The notes under the pieces were generated by a model that saw only the letters and a program-made list of their open reading frames with translations, was not told the DNA's origin and searched no databases. A program made the translations under genes and the position numbers. Shown here in pieces: positions 30,971 to 39,910 of a stretch of 58,023 bases of DNA. This DNA comes from Thermofilaceae archaeon (GTDB lineage Archaea; Thermoproteota; Thermoprotei; Thermofilales; Thermofilaceae): NCBI GenBank assembly GCA_038731975.1, contig JAVYQJ010000002.1, positions 1-58,023 of the forward strand, given 5' to 3'. Position 1 is the stretch's first letter. The number at the start of each line of letters is the position of its first letter.

Positions 30971-31399
30971 ATGGTCTCCGCGCCTTGGTACCGACCGGGT
31001 TTTTCCGATGCTGCAGCGCTGCTTTCAATGATGCTCGCGACGCTCGGTATACCGCGAAGTTGTGCCAGAGTACTGGCCGTTCTCTATCTTTCGGAGAAGC
31101 CCCTCACCAGCAGGGAGCTTGCGGAACTCACTGGCTACAGCAGATCGACGATATCGGCGGCCACTAGAATGCTTGCAAGCCGCAGGATGATACGTAAGCT
31201 GAGGCGGGGGAGGCACGACACGTACGTCGCGAACATCGGTTTATCCCAGTTGCTTCTCGAGGCCCAGATCAACCTGCTAGAGCACGTAGTGAAGAAGATC
31301 GGAGAGATCAGGTTGAAAATCAACTCGACACTAGGCAATAAGCTCGCCGCGGTCGAGCGCGAGTTGACTGACCTGATTTCAATATTCAAGGGTGAGTGA
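30971..31399 (+). CDS. TrmB/MarR-like winged-helix regulator
   Basis: From the ATG at 30971 the protein has 142 residues; an open frame upstream to 30929 crosses the palindrome and is unlikely to be translated. The winged helix (about residues 20-85) has CARVLAVLYLSEKPLTSREL, a recognition helix in GYSRSTISAATRML and a basic wing (RKLRRGRHDTYV). A C-terminal helix, perhaps a coiled coil, should make a dimer. The 18-bp palindrome just before it is a natural operator. It overlaps the small downstream gene by a few bases or abuts it, and leads a three-gene operon. Confidence 0.75.
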   Translation: MVSAPWYRPGFSDAAALLSMMLATLGIPRSCARVLAVLYLSEKPLTSRELAELTGYSRSTISAATRMLASRRMIRKLRRGRHDTYVANIGLSQLLLEAQINLLEHVVKKIGEIRLKINSTLGNKLAAVERELTDLISIFKGE

Positions 31400-31403
31400 A
31401 GAT

Positions 31404-31610
31404 ATGAGGGGGGGTGAGACGCTCGAATTTGAAATTTCGGTAGAAGATGCGCCTATAGAGGCCGCACTTGAGAAACTGCTGAAGGCGAGCACCAATAGGA
31501 GAGTAGTTGTCAAAATCAGGGGTGGAGGAGATAGGATCTCCGTAATCGAGCGTTTGAGAGACCTTCTCTCCGCGAACATCAGTAGGACGGTGGTCATCTA
31601 TGTCGAGTAA
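31404..31610 (+). CDS. Small protein coupled to radical SAM gene
   Basis: A 68-residue protein from the ATG at 31404 (a GTG at 31392, overlapping the regulator stop, adds four residues). It is a compact alpha/beta domain (LEFEISVEDAPIEAALEKLL, then RRVVVKIRGG). It overlaps the radical SAM gene by 11 bp, indicating translational coupling. It may be a partner of the radical SAM enzyme. It does not look like a typical cysteine-rich RiPP precursor. No family is recognised. Confidence 0.6.
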   Translation: MRGGETLEFEISVEDAPIEAALEKLLKASTNRRVVVKIRGGGDRISVIERLRDLLSANISRTVVIYVE

Positions 31611-33165
31611 GACAACCCCCACTTTCGATATCCTCATCACATCGGACAGGACAATGATGACGAACCACCACGGTAGGGAGTTTCTCGGTTTCGTGGCAAC
31701 AGGCCCCCCACTCGGGCTTCCAGAGAAGATGTGGATGTGGATGTGCGCGCCCAAGCCGAAGGTCGACGAAGTTGGTAGGCCTGTCGAAGCCCCGTACGGC
31801 CTGAGAAAAGTGGAGGCCGCTCTGCTGGACGCTGGGTTCAGCGCGGCGATCATTGATCCGGACCACTTGGCCAGACATCTACGGCATGCGAAGGTGCTGA
31901 TGATAGGCCATCACGACTACTTCGCTCTCAACTCACCCAGCATCGAGTGGTGGCTCCTGACAGGCAAGGAGCCGGTCAATAGGAGGAGCTTCCTCAGGTT
32001 GATGAGAAGGCCGGAGATACGCGAGGCCAAGAAAAGAGGCCTCAAGATAATCGTGGGAGGGCCAGCGGCGTGGCAGTGGCTGTGGAATACGAACTTCTGG
32101 CGCGAATTCGGGATTGATACCGTCGTGGATGGCGAAGCCGAGAGAGTAATAGTCGAGCTGGCAGAGAAAGCCCTCGCTGATGAGGAGCTGCCTCTGTACG
32201 TTTACGTCGGTCCCCTCGATACCCCTAGCATCGACGAGATCCCCGAGATCAAGGGGGCGAGCGTCAACGGGCTTGTCGAAATAATGAGGGGATGCCCAAG
32301 AAATTGCAGCTTCTGCCCCGTCACTCTAAGGCCTCTGCGCTTCTACCCCCTCGATAAGATCGAGAGGGAAATGCAGGTAAACGCGAGGGCTGGCCTGAGA
32401 GGCTGCATTCTCCACTCCGAGGACGTGCTTCTATACGGCGCAAAGGGTTTAGAACCCAACCCTGACGCTCTGATCAAACTGCACATACTCGCCAAAAAGT
32501 ACTTCAGGACGCTGGCCTGGAGCCACGTCACTCTCGCTGAGGTGAGGTATGCGCAGGAGAAGTACGGACTAATAACGAAGCTTACAGAGGTGGTCTTGGA
32601 TGAAAATCAGGATTACCTGGGGGTACAGATCGGCCTTGAAACCGGTTCCGTGAGACTGGCGAAGAAGATCATGCCCGCTAAGGCGGCGCCGTACCCCGTC
32701 GAAGAGTGGCCGGAAACGGTGGAGAGAGCGATGGCGATCCTCCACGATCACAGAATCATCCCCGCTCTAACTTTGATACTCGGCTTACCCGACGAGACGG
32801 AGGAGGATTTAATTATGACGGCCGAACTGTTAGATAGGTTGAAGGGCTACCGCAGCCTCATTGTCCCGATGTTCTTCGTCCCCCTAGGCCAGCTTAAGAG
32901 TCGCAGCTGGTTCCTCAGAGAGCACATCAAGGATGAGCATATAGAAGTGATGAGGAGGTGTTTATGGCATTCCGTCAGATGGGCCGAAGATATTCTCTCC
33001 AGGTTCTACTTGAAGGGGCCACAGCACGCACCCCTGCGGCTGGCCTTAAAACTCTTTATATCCTACGTCAAGTGGAGAGGACGTCAAATCGAAAAGTGGT
33101 TAAGCGAAATTAGGTCCAAAGGTGTTGATGGGTCTCAAAGTAGCTCAACAACTAAAGTCGGGTAG
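31600..33165 (+). CDS. Radical SAM protein with B12-binding-like N-terminal domain
   Basis: A 521-residue protein. The N-terminal 220 residues look like a Rossmann-type, cobalamin-binding-like domain (VLMIGHHDYFAL, LKIIVGGPAAW) without a clear DxHxxG motif. The radical SAM domain follows with the 4Fe-4S motif CPRNCSFC (CxxxCxxC, about residue 232), then VGQ-type strands such as LGVQIGLETGS and ALTLILGLPDETEEDL. Related proteins occur widely in archaea with functions mostly unknown; methylthiolation- or methylation-type chemistry is possible. It is the last gene of the regulator-small protein-radical SAM operon. Its 3' end overlaps the convergent nuoN-like gene by 31 bp. Confidence 0.8.
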   Translation: MSSKTTPTFDILITSDRTMMTNHHGREFLGFVATGPPLGLPEKMWMWMCAPKPKVDEVGRPVEAPYGLRKVEAALLDAGFSAAIIDPDHLARHLRHAKVLMIGHHDYFALNSPSIEWWLLTGKEPVNRRSFLRLMRRPEIREAKKRGLKIIVGGPAAWQWLWNTNFWREFGIDTVVDGEAERVIVELAEKALADEELPLYVYVGPLDTPSIDEIPEIKGASVNGLVEIMRGCPRNCSFCPVTLRPLRFYPLDKIEREMQVNARAGLRGCILHSEDVLLYGAKGLEPNPDALIKLHILAKKYFRTLAWSHVTLAEVRYAQEKYGLITKLTEVVLDENQDYLGVQIGLETGSVRLAKKIMPAKAAPYPVEEWPETVERAMAILHDHRIIPALTLILGLPDETEEDLIMTAELLDRLKGYRSLIVPMFFVPLGQLKSRSWFLREHIKDEHIEVMRRCLWHSVRWAEDILSRFYLKGPQHAPLRLALKLFISYVKWRGRQIEKWLSEIRSKGVDGSQSSSTTKVG

Positions 33166-34553
33166 ACGCCGAGCGCGACCAACAGTAATGAGAATAGAAG
33201 CGATGCCGCTGTTGCGCAATGCCATTCCTCCTTTAACATAACCTTCGGCTTTCCGAAGAAAACCCTCTTGAAGAACCAGATGCTGCAAGCGGCGAATAGC
33301 ACGAATGCCAGAGCGATGACCAGCATTAACACGATCCCCTCGGGGCCAGTGCCGATCGATGAAGCTACGCTAGCTAGAATCGTTACGTCGGCCCAGAACC
33401 CCACTGTAGGCGGCATTCCCGCGAGAGAGAGGGCTGCAATTAGAGCTCCCACAGCCGATCGGGGCGCTGACGAGGCTAAACCTCCCAGCTGGACCACCGA
33501 TCTCGCTTCAAGCTCCTCTTCAAAGTACCCGAACGTGAAAAGGAGTGCGTTTTTCGCTAAAACATGCTCGAGTGAAAGAAAAGCTACACCCGCTAGACTG
33601 GATCTGCTGCAAGCGGCTGCTACGAGCAGAAGCCCACCTCCACCGATAGAGGTGTAGGCTAACAACTTCCTATAGTCTAGCTGAGCCAGCGCGATTAAAC
33701 CACCGTAAATCGCCGTAAGAGTTCCCAGTACTACGAGAGGGGGGAACAGGCCCGACGCATCAAGAGCATGTGGCCATACGAGCAACAATCTCGCTACACT
33801 CCAACCTGCCACGCTCTCGGCAGCTACCATGATCCCAATCAGCGATGGAGGGGCGACCGAGTAGACGTCCGGCAGCCAGATGTGAAGAGGAAAGATGCAC
33901 ATCTTGACAAGGGGGGCGGCTAGGAGCAGCGCTAGTAGACCTGCAGCTTCTTGGGGTGCGGTGACCACAGAACTTAGTCGATCGAACCTGAAGGTGCCGA
34001 ACCTATCGTACACCAACACCAGTCCGAGAAGAGTTACGAGGGCTCCAGCTTCCGTGAACAAAAGGTACTTGTTAGCAACCCCTCCAGCTCTGTGGCCGCC
34101 GGTCAACATGAGGAGCAACCACGTTGACAGGAGGTAAGCCTCGAATAGCAGGAAGAAGCTCGTTAGAGAGCCGGATAAGGGTGTCGCGAGCATTGCAGCC
34201 GAGGAAATCATGAGTAGAGCGTAGTAAAGTCTGGGGTCAACGCCCCTAGCCTTGCGTTGCATGAAGTACGGTGAGACCGCTGCCTGCGCAGCGCATATCA
34301 CGGAGGCTAGTATGGCAAAGAGTAAATTGAAGCCGCTACCGTCGAGAATTATGAGGTCTAAAGCTGGCTCAACAGGGTACTCTTCAAGGGGCCGTTGATT
34401 AGTGGCTAAGAGCAGGAGAAAGAAGCTGAGGAGCAAGGCCCCCGTTGCGACGATTGCTGAAACTCTCCAGCTCTTAAACACCAGTACAAGTACTGTAGCA
34501 GCGAGGGGTGCCAGCAGGGCTAAGAGGAGCACCGATTCACCACCCCACCACAA
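33135..34553 (-). CDS. nuoN: Complex I-like antiporter subunit (NuoN-like)
   Basis: A 472-residue protein with about 13-14 membrane helices. It has the antiporter-family features: a helix Glu in FFLLFEAYLLSTW and a Lys/Glu-bearing helix NKYLLFTEAGALVT. It is the last gene of the complex I-like operon and the third antiporter-like subunit. The recorded start is TTG at 34553 and overlaps the nuoL-like gene by 17 bp; a GTG eight codons later is also possible. It should take part in ion pumping. The N label is by size and operon position. Confidence 0.8.
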   Translation of the reverse strand: MWWGGESVLLLALLAPLAATVLVLVFKSWRVSAIVATGALLLSFFLLLLATNQRPLEEYPVEPALDLIILDGSGFNLLFAILASVICAAQAAVSPYFMQRKARGVDPRLYYALLMISSAAMLATPLSGSLTSFFLLFEAYLLSTWLLLMLTGGHRAGGVANKYLLFTEAGALVTLLGLVLVYDRFGTFRFDRLSSVVTAPQEAAGLLALLLAAPLVKMCIFPLHIWLPDVYSVAPPSLIGIMVAAESVAGWSVARLLLVWPHALDASGLFPPLVVLGTLTAIYGGLIALAQLDYRKLLAYTSIGGGGLLLVAAACSRSSLAGVAFLSLEHVLAKNALLFTFGYFEEELEARSVVQLGGLASSAPRSAVGALIAALSLAGMPPTVGFWADVTILASVASSIGTGPEGIVLMLVIALAFVLFAACSIWFFKRVFFGKPKVMLKEEWHCATAASLLFSLLLVALGVYPTLVVELL

Positions 34554-36381
34554 GCAAAAGGAGCATCACTAAGAGTGCTAGAACCCACAGAACCTCCCTC
34601 ACGTTGATAACACCCACCTGTACCCTAGCCACCTTACCAAGATCCTCCACGACGTAGCGAGCACCGAGCTTTATCACCCGGCTGTAGTAGTCCTCCAAAG
34701 CCATCATGCCCCCAGCTAAGGATAGGACGTAATCCGCTATGCGGTAGTAAAGAGCATTGATGTAGAGCCTCCTCCTCAGGACTTTCAAGGTTATGCCAGG
34801 TATACGCATGGTTACGCGCCAGCCGTAGACTAGGAAGCCTACGACAGCCCCAAGCGCTGCAGAGGCAAGCCCCAACACGCTGGCAAAGACCGCCTGTTCC
34901 TCAACTCTCCCCCCGACCAGCAGAATTTGTAAAACTCCCAGTAGCAGGCCCGTCAGCGCTAGCATTAAGCAGGGGTAGACTTCCAGGGCTGGATCAATGC
35001 TGTTCTCGCGTTCATCGCTCCCAGAAAGCAGGATTAGCATTCTAACAATGTAGAATGCCGTAACAGATGACGCTAGAAGGACGGAAGCGAGCAGAATGGG
35101 GCTTTGGATAAGGGACATTATCACTTGTTCCTTGCTCCAGTAACCGGCAAAGGGTGGGATTCCTAACAGGGACAGCGCGGATAAGAGCATCGCCGCGTAA
35201 ACTAGTCTGTGTTTGCTGCTTGCACCGGAAAGATCCCTGTAGAATCTCGAGGCCTCTGCATGTATTATCACTCCAGCCGCAAGGAAGAGTGACGATTTGG
35301 AGAAGGCGTGACTGATCGCATGCATTACAGCCGCCGAAACTGCTCTCCCCCCGTAGTACCAGCTTGCTCCCAGAGCGGCCATCATGTACCCAAGCTGGCT
35401 AGCCGTGGAGTAAGCTAGCGTTTTCTTCAATTCACTTGTCGTAGCCGCCTGAAGCGAAGCTATCAGGGAAGTGATAGCTCCACTCCACATCACGAGGTAA
35501 AAGAACAGCCGAACATCCATAGTCGTACTCCAGGCTAGCGCAAGATGGGAAAATCGAGCTACAAGGTACACGCCCGCTTTCACCATTGTTGCTGCATGTA
35601 TCAACGCGCTCACGCCGCTGGGCCCCGCCATCGCGTCTGGTAACCACTCAAGGAATGGAACCTGTGCACTCTTACCCATTGCTCCGATGGCCATCAGCAG
35701 TAGGGATAGGGACAGCACGCTTCCAGTAGCTGAAGGCACCCTAGAGCCAAGTTCTACAATTGATGACGTCCCGGTGGCCGTCACCAACATGATCGCGCCA
35801 ACAATCATGAACGCATCGGCGAACCTCGTTACAAGGAAAGCCTTAAGCCCGCAGTGAGAGGGAGGGTACTCCTCTGGAGGTTCTCCAACCCACTGCGTTG
35901 AACGTAGAGTCTCGCTGTCATGGTACCAGTAGCTTATGAGGAGGAAGCTGCAGATGCTCACAATTTCCCAGCAGAAGAGGAGGAGCAAAACGTCTCCTGA
36001 TAGCACTAAGAGCTCCATAGCACCCTCGAAGAGCAGGAGTAGCATCGAATACCTCGTAACTCCCGGGTCCCCACGCATGTAACTGATCGAGTACACAAAA
36101 ACGGCCAGCGATACCCATGAAACGATGTTCATGAAGGTTAAGCTCAAACCATCTACTAGTACGCTTAAGCTGACGTTGCCAAGCCCAGGGACCCTCATCC
36201 ACTCAATGGATAACGAACCAGCCAAGCCGGAAAACGCCAGAATACTGGTTAGAACTGCAACGGTGACGCCTGTAGCTACCATTAACGCGTCCCTGAGCCT
36301 ACTATCCACCTTTGAAAGAAGCGGAGTTAAGATGGAAGCTAGTATGGGAAGGGCCCAGACCGCGTTAACGAGTGCGAGCAC
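34537..36381 (-). CDS. nuoL: Complex I-like antiporter subunit (NuoL-like)
   Basis: A 614-residue protein with about 16 membrane helices. The helix Glu is in LLLFCWEIVSICSFLLISYW, and the region KAFLVTRFADAFMIVGAI carries the conserved Lys/Arg. The C-terminal 140 residues with extra helices and RIADYVLSLAGGM match the lateral extension of NuoL that braces the membrane arm. Complex I membrane arms with this subunit pump protons or sodium. Confidence 0.85.
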   Translation of the reverse strand: MLALVNAVWALPILASILTPLLSKVDSRLRDALMVATGVTVAVLTSILAFSGLAGSLSIEWMRVPGLGNVSLSVLVDGLSLTFMNIVSWVSLAVFVYSISYMRGDPGVTRYSMLLLLFEGAMELLVLSGDVLLLLFCWEIVSICSFLLISYWYHDSETLRSTQWVGEPPEEYPPSHCGLKAFLVTRFADAFMIVGAIMLVTATGTSSIVELGSRVPSATGSVLSLSLLLMAIGAMGKSAQVPFLEWLPDAMAGPSGVSALIHAATMVKAGVYLVARFSHLALAWSTTMDVRLFFYLVMWSGAITSLIASLQAATTSELKKTLAYSTASQLGYMMAALGASWYYGGRAVSAAVMHAISHAFSKSSLFLAAGVIIHAEASRFYRDLSGASSKHRLVYAAMLLSALSLLGIPPFAGYWSKEQVIMSLIQSPILLASVLLASSVTAFYIVRMLILLSGSDERENSIDPALEVYPCLMLALTGLLLGVLQILLVGGRVEEQAVFASVLGLASAALGAVVGFLVYGWRVTMRIPGITLKVLRRRLYINALYYRIADYVLSLAGGMMALEDYYSRVIKLGARYVVEDLGKVARVQVGVINVREVLWVLALLVMLLLLVVGW

Positions 36382-36387
36382 TGGAAT

Positions 36388-37860
36388 TCACCCGATGATT
36401 CTTCTTACTGCCGCTTGCACCCCCTCGATGAGGGGGCTCGGGTAAATGCTCAGCGCAAGAATACCTGCAGCTATTGAGAGCTCGGCCGCTAGCATCGGTA
36501 GAGGGGCTTCGTGAAGAGAAGGGGCACGTTTACGGAAGATCCTGAAAGCAAGGTAAGCGTAGACGCCTATCGCTATGGCGTAGCTGACCATGTACACGGC
36601 GAGAGCCACCATTATTGCTGGATCGGATAGCTTGTAGGCTAAACCCGCAATTATGAATGTTTTACCGTAGTAGCTGACCATGGGGGGTATTCCGAGTAGA
36701 TTTGCTAGTGCCACAAGCGAGGAGGCTCCAGTAAGGGGCATGCTGCGGCCAAAACCTTCCAGACTTGCCAGATGCCTACTCCCTGTTGCTTCAATAGCGT
36801 AACCCACGCTCATGAAGAGGAGGCTCTTGCTCAGCGCGTGCGCCACCATTTGGATAAAAGCACCTGTCGCAGCCACGAGAGCCAATTCCTGAGAGCCGAG
36901 AACGCTGGCTCTGTAACTTGTACCCAAGCCCAGCATTACGTAGCCCAAGTTAGCGATAGTCGAGTAGGCCAGTAGCCTCTTTACATCCAACTGGGCCAAC
37001 GCAGCCGCACTACCAACTAGACCCGAAATTGCTCCAAGGGTTATCAAGACGTACCCCAGCTCGGACAATCGCGGCATGACGTTGAAGAGGATTTTGGCCA
37101 GCATAACCAGTGGAATATTAACGATAACCCCCGATAGCATCGAGCTGACAGGGCTTGGCGCTGCTGCGTGAGCATCAGGGAGCCACATGTGGAAGGGGAC
37201 TATCGCTGCTGTTGTACCTAACCCAACGATGAACAGAAGGGATGCCGAAGCCACTACTAATCTTGGAGGCTGGTTCGTTCCGATAATCACGCTTATCTCG
37301 TCCAAGTTCGTTGTGCCGCAGAGACCGTAAATCATAGCCGTAGCGTAGAGAGTCGTAAGCGCTCCGAGCGTGCAGGCGACAAGGTACTTGAAAGCCGCTT
37401 CAACCGGCTCCCAGTACCACCATCTGTAACCCACAAGAGAATACGCAGAAGCAGCAGCCAGCTCCCAAAAGCAGAAAAAAGTGAAAAGATCGTTCGAGAA
37501 CAGGGCTCCCGTGAGACCCGCCATCAGTAGTAGGTAAAGGGTGTAGTAAGCTGCCCTACGCTCCTCCCTAATGTAGGGTAACGAGTAGAGAGCAGCCGAT
37601 AAACCGATTGCGGTGAAGATTAGAGCTAACGTGCGTGAAAGAGTATCGACTTTGAACTCGGAGGGAGGAAGTTCGCTACTAGATAACGGCTTATAGACCC
37701 CCTCCTGCAGGAAGGGTAGAGCAACTAGAACGACACCTAACCCAAGCACGGTGAAGATCCCCATGATGTTGTACCGTCGGATGCGCTCCTCGATCCTGTT
37801 GAAAATTACAGTTAGGAGGGCTACGAGAAAGTAAATCGCCAGGATCTCTTGGGGCCCCAC
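36388..37860 (-). CDS. nuoM: Complex I-like antiporter subunit (NuoM-like)
   Basis: A 490-residue protein with about 14 membrane helices. Conserved features include the Glu in FFCFWELAAASAYSLVGY and a Lys in AFKYLVACTLGALTT. It lies between the nuoK-like and nuoL-like genes, only 1 bp from nuoK. With the L- and N-like subunits it gives three antiporter-like ion channels, as in a full complex I membrane arm rather than the one or two found in simpler membrane-bound hydrogenases. Confidence 0.85.
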   Translation of the reverse strand: MGPQEILAIYFLVALLTVIFNRIEERIRRYNIMGIFTVLGLGVVLVALPFLQEGVYKPLSSSELPPSEFKVDTLSRTLALIFTAIGLSAALYSLPYIREERRAAYYTLYLLLMAGLTGALFSNDLFTFFCFWELAAASAYSLVGYRWWYWEPVEAAFKYLVACTLGALTTLYATAMIYGLCGTTNLDEISVIIGTNQPPRLVVASASLLFIVGLGTTAAIVPFHMWLPDAHAAAPSPVSSMLSGVIVNIPLVMLAKILFNVMPRLSELGYVLITLGAISGLVGSAAALAQLDVKRLLAYSTIANLGYVMLGLGTSYRASVLGSQELALVAATGAFIQMVAHALSKSLLFMSVGYAIEATGSRHLASLEGFGRSMPLTGASSLVALANLLGIPPMVSYYGKTFIIAGLAYKLSDPAIMVALAVYMVSYAIAIGVYAYLAFRIFRKRAPSLHEAPLPMLAAELSIAAGILALSIYPSPLIEGVQAAVRRIIG

Positions 37861-37861
37861 G

Positions 37862-38170
37862 CTACCACCTCAACCTAGCGATCTTCGAAGAATCGAGGGT
37901 GCCGTAGTGCCTGTAGAGAACTACCACTAGGCTTAGTGCAAGGGCAAGCAGTGCCGCGCTCACCGCCATGTTTAATGCAACGTAGATTTGCGCCAGCGAA
38001 TCCAAGCCGTTCTCCTTCATTCCCATCCCCAGGAAGTTTACGTTAACAGCGGTTGCTACTATCTCAAGCCCCATGACGATTTTTATCAGGTTACGCTTCG
38101 CTGCTATGCAGTACAAACCCACCGCCATCAGTGCCGCTGCGGTTACCGTGTAGGCGTTGATGACCGCCAT
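37862..38170 (-). CDS. nuoK: Complex I-like subunit NuoK
   Basis: A 102-residue protein with three membrane helices (about residues 5-25, 28-48 and 60-85). The first conserved Glu of NuoK appears in VMGLEIVATAVN. The second conserved Glu on the third helix is not seen in its place (LNMAVSAALLALAL). Its loss, if correct, is unusual for complex I and more like MrpC/MbhG-type homologues. It overlaps the split-J gene by 28 bp. Confidence 0.8.
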   Translation of the reverse strand: MAVINAYTVTAAALMAVGLYCIAAKRNLIKIVMGLEIVATAVNVNFLGMGMKENGLDSLAQIYVALNMAVSAALLALALSLVVVLYRHYGTLDSSKIARLRW

Positions 38171-38400
38171 CTCTCTCCCACCTCGGATAGCAGGTGTAGG
38201 AGGGCTACTACAACGGCAACGAGAAGCAGAAGCTGCGCGAACATGTCAGCCCACCTCGCCGTCCATAGAAGCGCAAGTGGTTGCTCCCTAGCTACAAACC
38301 ACGCAGGCCTCAGCTCATGCTCTACCGCCAGCAAAATGAGCGCCACAGCAGTTGTGACGACGGCCATGGCGAGCGAGACGAGCCTACTCACCACTCTCAC
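38143..38400 (-). CDS. Complex I-like J subunit, C-terminal part
   Basis: An 85-residue protein with two membrane helices (about residues 5-25 and 50-70). It follows the N-terminal J part and precedes K, the position of the second half of NuoJ/FpoJ when the subunit is encoded by two genes. The sequence is too short to prove homology; order and topology support it. It overlaps the J-N gene by 17 bp. Confidence 0.6.
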   Translation of the reverse strand: MRVVSRLVSLAMAVVTTAVALILLAVEHELRPAWFVAREQPLALLWTARWADMFAQLLLLVAVVVALLHLLSEVGERWRSSTPTR

Positions 38401-38620
38401 CTCCCGTGTGTAACACGGATAGCATTAGAGCAGTCATCGCTCCGCCGTAAACGCTTAGCTGAAAAACGGCCAGCAACCACGCCCCCGCTAGGTAATGGGC
38501 AATAGCCACCATCACGCTCATAGCTGCCAGCGCAAGCACTGCCCTCACAAGGTTCTTCGCTTCCACAGCAATAACGGCCGCTGCAACGCCCGCCGCTAAC
38601 ACCAACCAGATTACGCTCAT
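38384..38620 (-). CDS. nuoJ: Complex I-like J subunit, N-terminal part
   Basis: A 78-residue protein with three membrane segments. The stretch NLVRAVLALAAMSVMVAIAH followed by YLAGAWLLAVFQLSVYGGAM matches the first half of NuoJ, including the QLxVYGGA motif at its third helix. It overlaps the I subunit gene by 4 bp (ATGA type) and the next gene by 17 bp. Confidence 0.75.
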   Translation of the reverse strand: MSVIWLVLAAGVAAAVIAVEAKNLVRAVLALAAMSVMVAIAHYLAGAWLLAVFQLSVYGGAMTALMLSVLHTGGESGE

Positions 38621-38946
38621 TTCACCACCAGCTCAGATCTATTGGAAACCACTGGCGCTTGTTCACTGCTACCCTTAATTGCCTTTCGCGGGCAAACCTC
38701 AACGCAAAGGTAGCAGAAGGTGCACCTATCGATGTAAAACACCGGCCTCAATCCCCTTTCGTCCTTAACGGGTTCAATAGCCGCAGAGGGGCATGCTCTC
38801 CAGCAAAGCCCGCACCCGACACAGAGGTCCCTGACGAATATCAGCCTACCTCTGCTGGATTCGGGTAGCGTCCTTCTCTCGCTGGGGTACATGATAGTTG
38901 CTCTTCTCCTCAACAGGTTTTTCAACAGTTCAAGGGAGATCGCCAT
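38617..38946 (-). CDS. nuoI: Ferredoxin-type subunit (NuoI-like, two 4Fe-4S)
   Basis: A 109-residue protein from the ATG at 38946; an upstream start would overlap the H gene. Two classic 4Fe-4S motifs are present, CVGCGLCWRACP and CTFCYLCVEVCP, with 24 residues between them. It transfers electrons from ferredoxin or another small carrier to the D/B catalytic part. It lies next to the H-like gene, as in Nuo and Fpo operons. Confidence 0.9.
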   Translation of the reverse strand: MAISLELLKNLLRRRATIMYPSERRTLPESSRGRLIFVRDLCVGCGLCWRACPSAAIEPVKDERGLRPVFYIDRCTFCYLCVEVCPRKAIKGSSEQAPVVSNRSELVVK

Positions 38947-38947
38947 G

Positions 38948-39910
38948 CTAAGCCACCAGAGCTGCGATGACAAGGTATAGGAATGAAGCCGGTATTAGCA
39001 CGCGCCATCCCACCCCTATGAACTGGTCAATCCTCAGCCTGCCGAAGGAGGCGCGGATTAGCGATAGGATAAAGACCACAAAGAGCTGTTTAATGAGGAA
39101 AGCCAGCGTTGCGACGGCTAGCTCGAGGCCCTGCAGTGGGATTCTGGGCCCACCCCCCATGAAGAGCGCCACAGCTAAACCTGTTAGTAGAACCAACTCT
39201 ACATCCTTCGAGAGCCGGAAAAGGGCTAGCCTCCAGCCTGAGTACTCGACGAGCCACCCTGAAACAATTTCGGTCTCAGCCTCTGGGATATCGAAAGGTT
39301 GCCTATCAAGCTCCGCCTGCGCTGCCACGAGATACATGATGAAGCCTAGGGCGTGAATCCCGAGTAAGCGCGGCTGAGTCTGGGTAGCGATCTCGCTGAT
39401 CCTAAAGCTCCCCGAAGAAGCTGCAACGCTGAGGCACGACAGCATCAGAGGTATCTCGAAGCCGAGGAGCATGAGCGCTGCTCGTGTGGCACCAATCAGC
39501 GAGAACCTGCTCGATGAAGATGCTCCCGCCGTGTAGATGACCAGTAGGTAAAGGGTGAGGAGGGCAAGCACGAGGATGACGTCTCCTTCTAGCGAGGCGA
39601 GTCCCGTGTAGCCCAGCAAGGGTACGAAAGCGGTCGCAGTGCAGATTATCGTGAAAGCCAGCAGGGGGGATAGCGTGAACATTAGCCTATCAGTACCCTC
39701 CGGCACTACGCTCTCCTTCGATAGGAGCTTAAGAACGTCTGCGAGGGGTTGGAGAATGCCGGCGGGGCCTGTGTAGTGTGGTCCTACCCTATTCTGGAAC
39801 TTTGCTATCAGTTTTCTGTCAAACCACTCGAGGAGCAGTGCCAGCAGCAGGGTGTAGAGCAGGTACGCCAACGCTTGAACGAACCTTAAGAGAGGCTCTA
39901 GCACAATCAC
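38948..39910 (-). CDS. nuoH: Complex I-like subunit NuoH
   Basis: A 320-residue protein with about eight membrane helices. Family motifs include RKLIAKFQNRVGPHYTGPAG, QPLADVLKLLSKE (acidic/basic charges near the Q-cavity) and ELDRQPFDIPEAETEIVSGW. H anchors the soluble arm to the pump module. It overlaps the D-like gene by 4 bp. Confidence 0.92.
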   Translation of the reverse strand: MIVLEPLLRFVQALAYLLYTLLLALLLEWFDRKLIAKFQNRVGPHYTGPAGILQPLADVLKLLSKESVVPEGTDRLMFTLSPLLAFTIICTATAFVPLLGYTGLASLEGDVILVLALLTLYLLVIYTAGASSSSRFSLIGATRAALMLLGFEIPLMLSCLSVAASSGSFRISEIATQTQPRLLGIHALGFIMYLVAAQAELDRQPFDIPEAETEIVSGWLVEYSGWRLALFRLSKDVELVLLTGLAVALFMGGGPRIPLQGLELAVATLAFLIKQLFVVFILSLIRASFGRLRIDQFIGVGWRVLIPASFLYLVIAALVA

